Origin: UMGS172 sp045587185
GTDB taxonomy: Bacteria; Bacillota; Clostridia; Oscillospirales; Acutalibacteraceae
Direction of reading: 5' to 3'
Assembly (NCBI GenBank): GCA_045587185.1
Contig: JAZNBS010000042.1
Span: 1-7,882 of the forward strand
DNA length: 7,882 nucleotides
Positions 5,379 to 7,882 of this stretch are shown here, piece by piece. A program made the translations under genes and the position numbers. Position 1 is the stretch's first letter. The number at the start of each line of letters is the position of its first letter. The notes beneath the pieces are model-generated. The model was not told the DNA's origin and did not search any database. It worked only from the letters and a program-made list of their open reading frames with translations.

Positions 5379-5385
5379 ATCATAA

Positions 5386-5413
5386 GGAATTAAGTATTGC
5401 TCAGTTGTATAAT
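5386..5413 (+). promoter_or_regulatory. Second promoter-like site before the sigma gene
   Basis: A perfect -10 TATAAT (5408-5413) lies 44 nt before the sigma ATG. No good sigma-A -35 is correctly spaced. Instead GGAAT (5386-5390), a pattern common in ECF-type -35 elements, lies exactly 17 bp upstream. It could be a weak housekeeping promoter or an autoregulated ECF promoter. If used, it would bypass the leader terminator. Confidence 0.35.
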
Positions 5414-5457
5414 AAATGAAGGGGTCAGACGTGATCTCGTGTCAGGAGGAGAAATCT

Positions 5458-6009
5458 ATGGATAACGGCGCAAGTAGCTACCGCCGTTTCCTTGATGGTG
5501 ATGAGAGTGCCTTTGACGAAATAATGAAGGAGTTGTTTGACAACCTCGTTTTCTTCATTGACCGTTATGTGCATGACATCCACGCAGCCGAAGATATTGC
5601 CATTGATGCCTTTTCGGATTTGGTGGTTAATAAACATCGGTACAATTTCAAGGTAACACTGAAAACCTATTTGTTTATGCTCGGCCGTAGCCGGGCCTTA
5701 AATTACATAAAGCACCGCAAGGTTATTGACTTTGTGGAGCTTACTGAGGCAGATAAGGTGTCGACCGAACAGGAAACGTTAGAAGAAATTGTTCTTGCAG
5801 ACGAGCGAAAGCGCGTGGTAAATGACGCTCTTAACTCTTTGTCGGATGATATGCGTGTTGTCATTCACTTGATTTACTTTGAAGACCTGTCATATGACGA
5901 GGCTGCTAAGGTTATGAAGAAAAACCGCAAACAGGTTGACAACCTTTTATATCGTGCTAAAAAGGAACTTCGCATCATTCTTGGGAAGGATGGTGAGCTG
6001 TTATTATGA
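5458..6009 (+). CDS. ECF-like sigma-70 family RNA polymerase sigma factor
   Basis: This 183-residue alternative sigma factor would direct RNA polymerase to a specific promoter set. It contains only regions 2 and 4, as in the extracytoplasmic-function group. Region 2 spans about residues 10-88: the core-binding stretch YVHDIHAAEDIAIDAFSDL, then LKTYLFMLGRSRALNYIKHR with the melting/-10 recognition part. Region 4 spans about 115-175, with ALNSLSDDMRVVIHLIYFEDLSYDEAA and the -35 recognition helix in AKVMKKNRKQVDNLLYRAKK. I chose the ATG at 5458 because AGGAGG (5444-5449) lies 8 nt upstream. An in-frame ATG at 5416 would add 14 residues but has no ribosome site. Its TGA overlaps the ATG of the next gene, the usual sigma/anti-sigma coupling. 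Upstream lie the attenuator-like leader and a promoter-like site. The regulon is unknown. Confidence 0.92.
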   Translation: MDNGASSYRRFLDGDESAFDEIMKELFDNLVFFIDRYVHDIHAAEDIAIDAFSDLVVNKHRYNFKVTLKTYLFMLGRSRALNYIKHRKVIDFVELTEADKVSTEQETLEEIVLADERKRVVNDALNSLSDDMRVVIHLIYFEDLSYDEAAKVMKKNRKQVDNLLYRAKKELRIILGKDGELLL

Positions 6010-6587
6010 GAAATTTTGAAGAAAGAAAAGCGGAAGTGTTCCGCCGTAGTGAAAATAGAATAAAAGAACGTAAGAGAAACCGCAATCGCCTCCTTGCTAT
6101 ATGTATCCCTCTATGTTTGATACTAACCGTGTGGTCGGTGACGATTCTTCCGGCAATGCTTCCTGCAGGAATAGATAATGCCGAACAAGAGAACGCATTT
6201 GATGGAGTTTTGGGAAATACGGAGAGTTTTGAGTCCGTTGTAATAATGGGTTCTAATAAACTCGGATCTCAAACTGAGACCATTACTGATTCTGATAGAG
6301 TGACGGCAATTCATTGTGCTATTTTGGATTTGTATAATGCCGTAAATGCCGGTACTTCTGTTGAAGACAGTGATACTCAAAAGGGAGAATTAAAAGACGA
6401 AGACCTTGCTACGGGAAATTCAAGTGCAAAAGTTGAATACACAATTAGTTTCACTACTGTAGATGGCTCTGAAATTCGATTCGTGTTAAACAATAATGAA
6501 TTGCGTAATGAAAACAACGATAATCGGATACAGCTTTCCCAAGAGCAACTAAAGGAATTTTTGGAGTTTCTTGAACTGACAGACTGA
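6006..6587 (+). CDS. Single-pass membrane protein, putative anti-sigma factor
   Basis: The 193-residue protein has a charged cytoplasmic N-terminus (1-28, rich in E, R and K, with RRSENRIKERKRNRNR), one membrane helix at about 29-52 (LLAICIPLCLILTVWSVTIL) and an outside domain of about 140 residues rich in D, E, N and S. The positive stretch before the helix predicts the N-terminus inside. It overlaps the sigma stop by 4 nt (ATGA), so synthesis is coupled one-to-one. The topology and position are those of an anti-sigma factor, with a short cytoplasmic segment to hold the sigma and an outside sensor domain. No zinc-binding ZAS motif (HxxxCxxC) is present and I do not recognise a named anti-sigma domain, so the role is inferred from context. 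Similar sigma-plus-membrane-protein pairs are common in Clostridia. Confidence 0.7.
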   Translation: MRNFEERKAEVFRRSENRIKERKRNRNRLLAICIPLCLILTVWSVTILPAMLPAGIDNAEQENAFDGVLGNTESFESVVIMGSNKLGSQTETITDSDRVTAIHCAILDLYNAVNAGTSVEDSDTQKGELKDEDLATGNSSAKVEYTISFTTVDGSEIRFVLNNNELRNENNDNRIQLSQEQLKEFLEFLELTD

Positions 6588-6604
6588 GAAAGGAGTGTCG
6601 GTGT

Positions 6605-7882
6605 ATGAAAAAGAAAAAGTGGATTTTGCCCATAAGTATTATAGGCGGAGTGGTTATTCTCTGCATTGTTGCTGTCTTTGCATTTGGTGCTATACTAAGC
6701 GCACAAGGGTATGGTATTTCAATCGGTCGTTTATACTTTGCAGACAACGGCACTTATCTGATAGACAGCGATGATATGGCAATGCGGGTGTTTGATTGCA
6801 GTGATGATAAAGAACTCTTTAAGGATTATCAGAACGGTGATAAAGTGATTTTGTTTCACGATGGCGTAGAAGAAACATATCCTGCGCAAACCGGAGGATA
6901 CCGTATCTTCTGCTTATCTAAAGGTGACGGCACATATAAACCCGCAGATGAAGTGTTGGGTATTGGAATATTAGGTGAAGATGGAGCAATTCTTGCTTCA
7001 GAGAGTGTGGATTTTAATGTTCAATATATCCGTACCGGTACACAGAATTATGAAGGGTCTTTTCCTGCTGTAACGGTAATACACTCTACCGATGACTTGA
7101 CCGCATACTATGAGGAGAATAAAGAACAATTCTATTTGGAGCGCCGAGAGGATCCTGCTTCGGATACCACTATTGGTTATCTCGATGCCTGCGATAAATA
7201 TGATAATAAGTTTTTTGAGAATAATGCGCTTGTTTTTGTTGTGCTTGAAGAAGGTAGCGGTTCTACTCGTCATAACGTTTCAACAGTAAAAGTGGATGCA
7301 AACGGCGTTATGTATATAAATATCCTTTCTGTCGAACCGGAAGTAGGGACCTGTGATATGGCTTACTGGCATATTATGACCGAGGTTCCAAAGAATAAGG
7401 CTCCTGAGAACGAGGAAAGTGTTGTTATCTATTATAACGATGCAAGAATATATAATAAGCATACTCATGGTCCTGCAAACGAGGCGCAAACAGTAGAAGA
7501 CCCTGTTTCCGGATATTGCGGCAATACGCAGACGACTATTTACTTCGACAACGGCAAGAGCCACACCTTTATGTCTGGCAACTCTGTTACTATGACAGAC
7601 ATTCTTGTAAATCTGAAGTACGATAAAAACAAACTCTGTAAATGTCTACCTGAATATAAGGTTGATACTGAGTTCGGAACCGGCTATGGCATAAATCTCA
7701 CCGAAGGCTATGCCCGTTGTTATAAAGGTCAGGCGGATCTGACACAGAAACAAATTGATAAACTAAAAGAAATTATACTGTGGGCAAAAGAAGAAGCAGG
7801 AGTTATCACGCCGAGTGCCAATTACCCCAACTACTCTTTCTCGCTGACCTGGAACACCTACGGTATTAGTTCATATGACAGC
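6605..7882 (+). CDS. Membrane-anchored extracytoplasmic protein, PrcB-like region, 3'-truncated
   Basis: The frame stays open to the window end: 426 residues and no stop. AAAGGAG (6589-6595) lies 9 nt before the ATG, and the gene is 17 nt after the putative anti-sigma gene. After KKKKW comes one membrane helix (about 7-31) with no good lipobox, so the rest should lie outside the cell. Three parts can be seen. Residues 35-125 contain NGDKVILFHDGVEETYPAQ, resembling the small beta-barrel DUF3221/YobA type. Residues 155-263 contain VVLEEGSGSTRHNVSTVKV and PEVGTCDMAYWHIM, resembling a PrcB-type protease-inhibitor or stability domain. Residues 300-400 contain FMSGNSVTMTDILVNLKYD, CKC and TEFGTGYGINLTEGYARC, a segment I associate only with uncharacterised clostridial proteins. 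It may sense or act for the sigma system. Domain names are impressions, not search results. Confidence 0.8.
   Translation, partial: MKKKKWILPISIIGGVVILCIVAVFAFGAILSAQGYGISIGRLYFADNGTYLIDSDDMAMRVFDCSDDKELFKDYQNGDKVILFHDGVEETYPAQTGGYRIFCLSKGDGTYKPADEVLGIGILGEDGAILASESVDFNVQYIRTGTQNYEGSFPAVTVIHSTDDLTAYYEENKEQFYLERREDPASDTTIGYLDACDKYDNKFFENNALVFVVLEEGSGSTRHNVSTVKVDANGVMYINILSVEPEVGTCDMAYWHIMTEVPKNKAPENEESVVIYYNDARIYNKHTHGPANEAQTVEDPVSGYCGNTQTTIYFDNGKSHTFMSGNSVTMTDILVNLKYDKNKLCKCLPEYKVDTEFGTGYGINLTEGYARCYKGQADLTQKQIDKLKEIILWAKEEAGVITPSANYPNYSFSLTWNTYGISSYDS

Noticed and set aside
5416..5457. Earlier ATG for the sigma factor
   Set aside because: No ribosome site precedes it, and it lies only 2 nt after the TATAAT element. 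The ATG at 5458 has AGGAGG at 8 nt.
6123..7564. Minus-strand open frames across the membrane-protein genes
   Set aside because: They are antisense to a coherent plus-strand operon with overlapping starts and good ribosome sites, and they lack such signals themselves.
1..7882. CRISPR array, phage att sites, toxin-antitoxin or retron components
   Set aside because: No regularly spaced repeats, no duplicated tRNA 3' end and no reverse transcriptase or toxin-like gene were seen. The tRNA array is flanked by an IS, not an integrase.

Overview
The window looks like chromosome of a low-to-mid-GC Gram-positive anaerobe of the class Clostridia, probably a gut Oscillospirales/Ruminococcaceae-type organism. 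This is inferred from the strong AGGAGG ribosome sites, the CCA-encoding tRNA genes, the yerC–methyltransferase–hslO gene order, a single-ORF IS3 transposase of a clostridial lineage, and the sigma/membrane-protein operon. No 16S or other taxonomic marker is present apart from tuf, so the genus is not settled.

Layout. (1) 1-1122 is the 3' part of tuf (EF-Tu), closed by an intrinsic terminator. (2) A near-consensus promoter at 1204-1232 drives three overlapping genes: a YerC/TrpR-like repressor, a class I SAM-dependent methyltransferase and the redox chaperone Hsp33 (hslO). (3) A consensus extended -10 promoter at 3206-3234 drives a tRNA array, Val(TAC)-Asp(GTC)-Phe(GAA)-Gly(GCC). A perfect-stem terminator follows, and then a fifth tRNA, Cys(GCA), which has no visible promoter of its own and is itself followed by two more terminator-like hairpins. 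(4) A complete IS3-family insertion sequence (about 3906-5137) lies on the minus strand, convergent with the tRNAs. (5) 5138-5457 is noncoding. It carries a 7-bp inverted repeat, an extended -10 promoter, a short structured leader with mutually exclusive terminator and antiterminator pairings, and a second promoter-like site. (6) An ECF-like sigma factor overlaps a single-pass membrane protein (putative anti-sigma). These are followed by a second membrane-anchored extracytoplasmic protein that runs off the window end.

How the parts may work together. The last block reads as a cell-surface signalling unit: sigma factor, a probable membrane-tethered regulator, and a multi-domain surface protein. 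It is preceded by an RNA leader able to switch between a terminator (5341-5367) and a 10-bp antiterminator (5290-5299 with 5342-5351). I do not recognise the leader's RNA class. A leader of this type upstream of a sigma/membrane-protein operon is the best candidate here for something undescribed. The rest is housekeeping plus one transposon.
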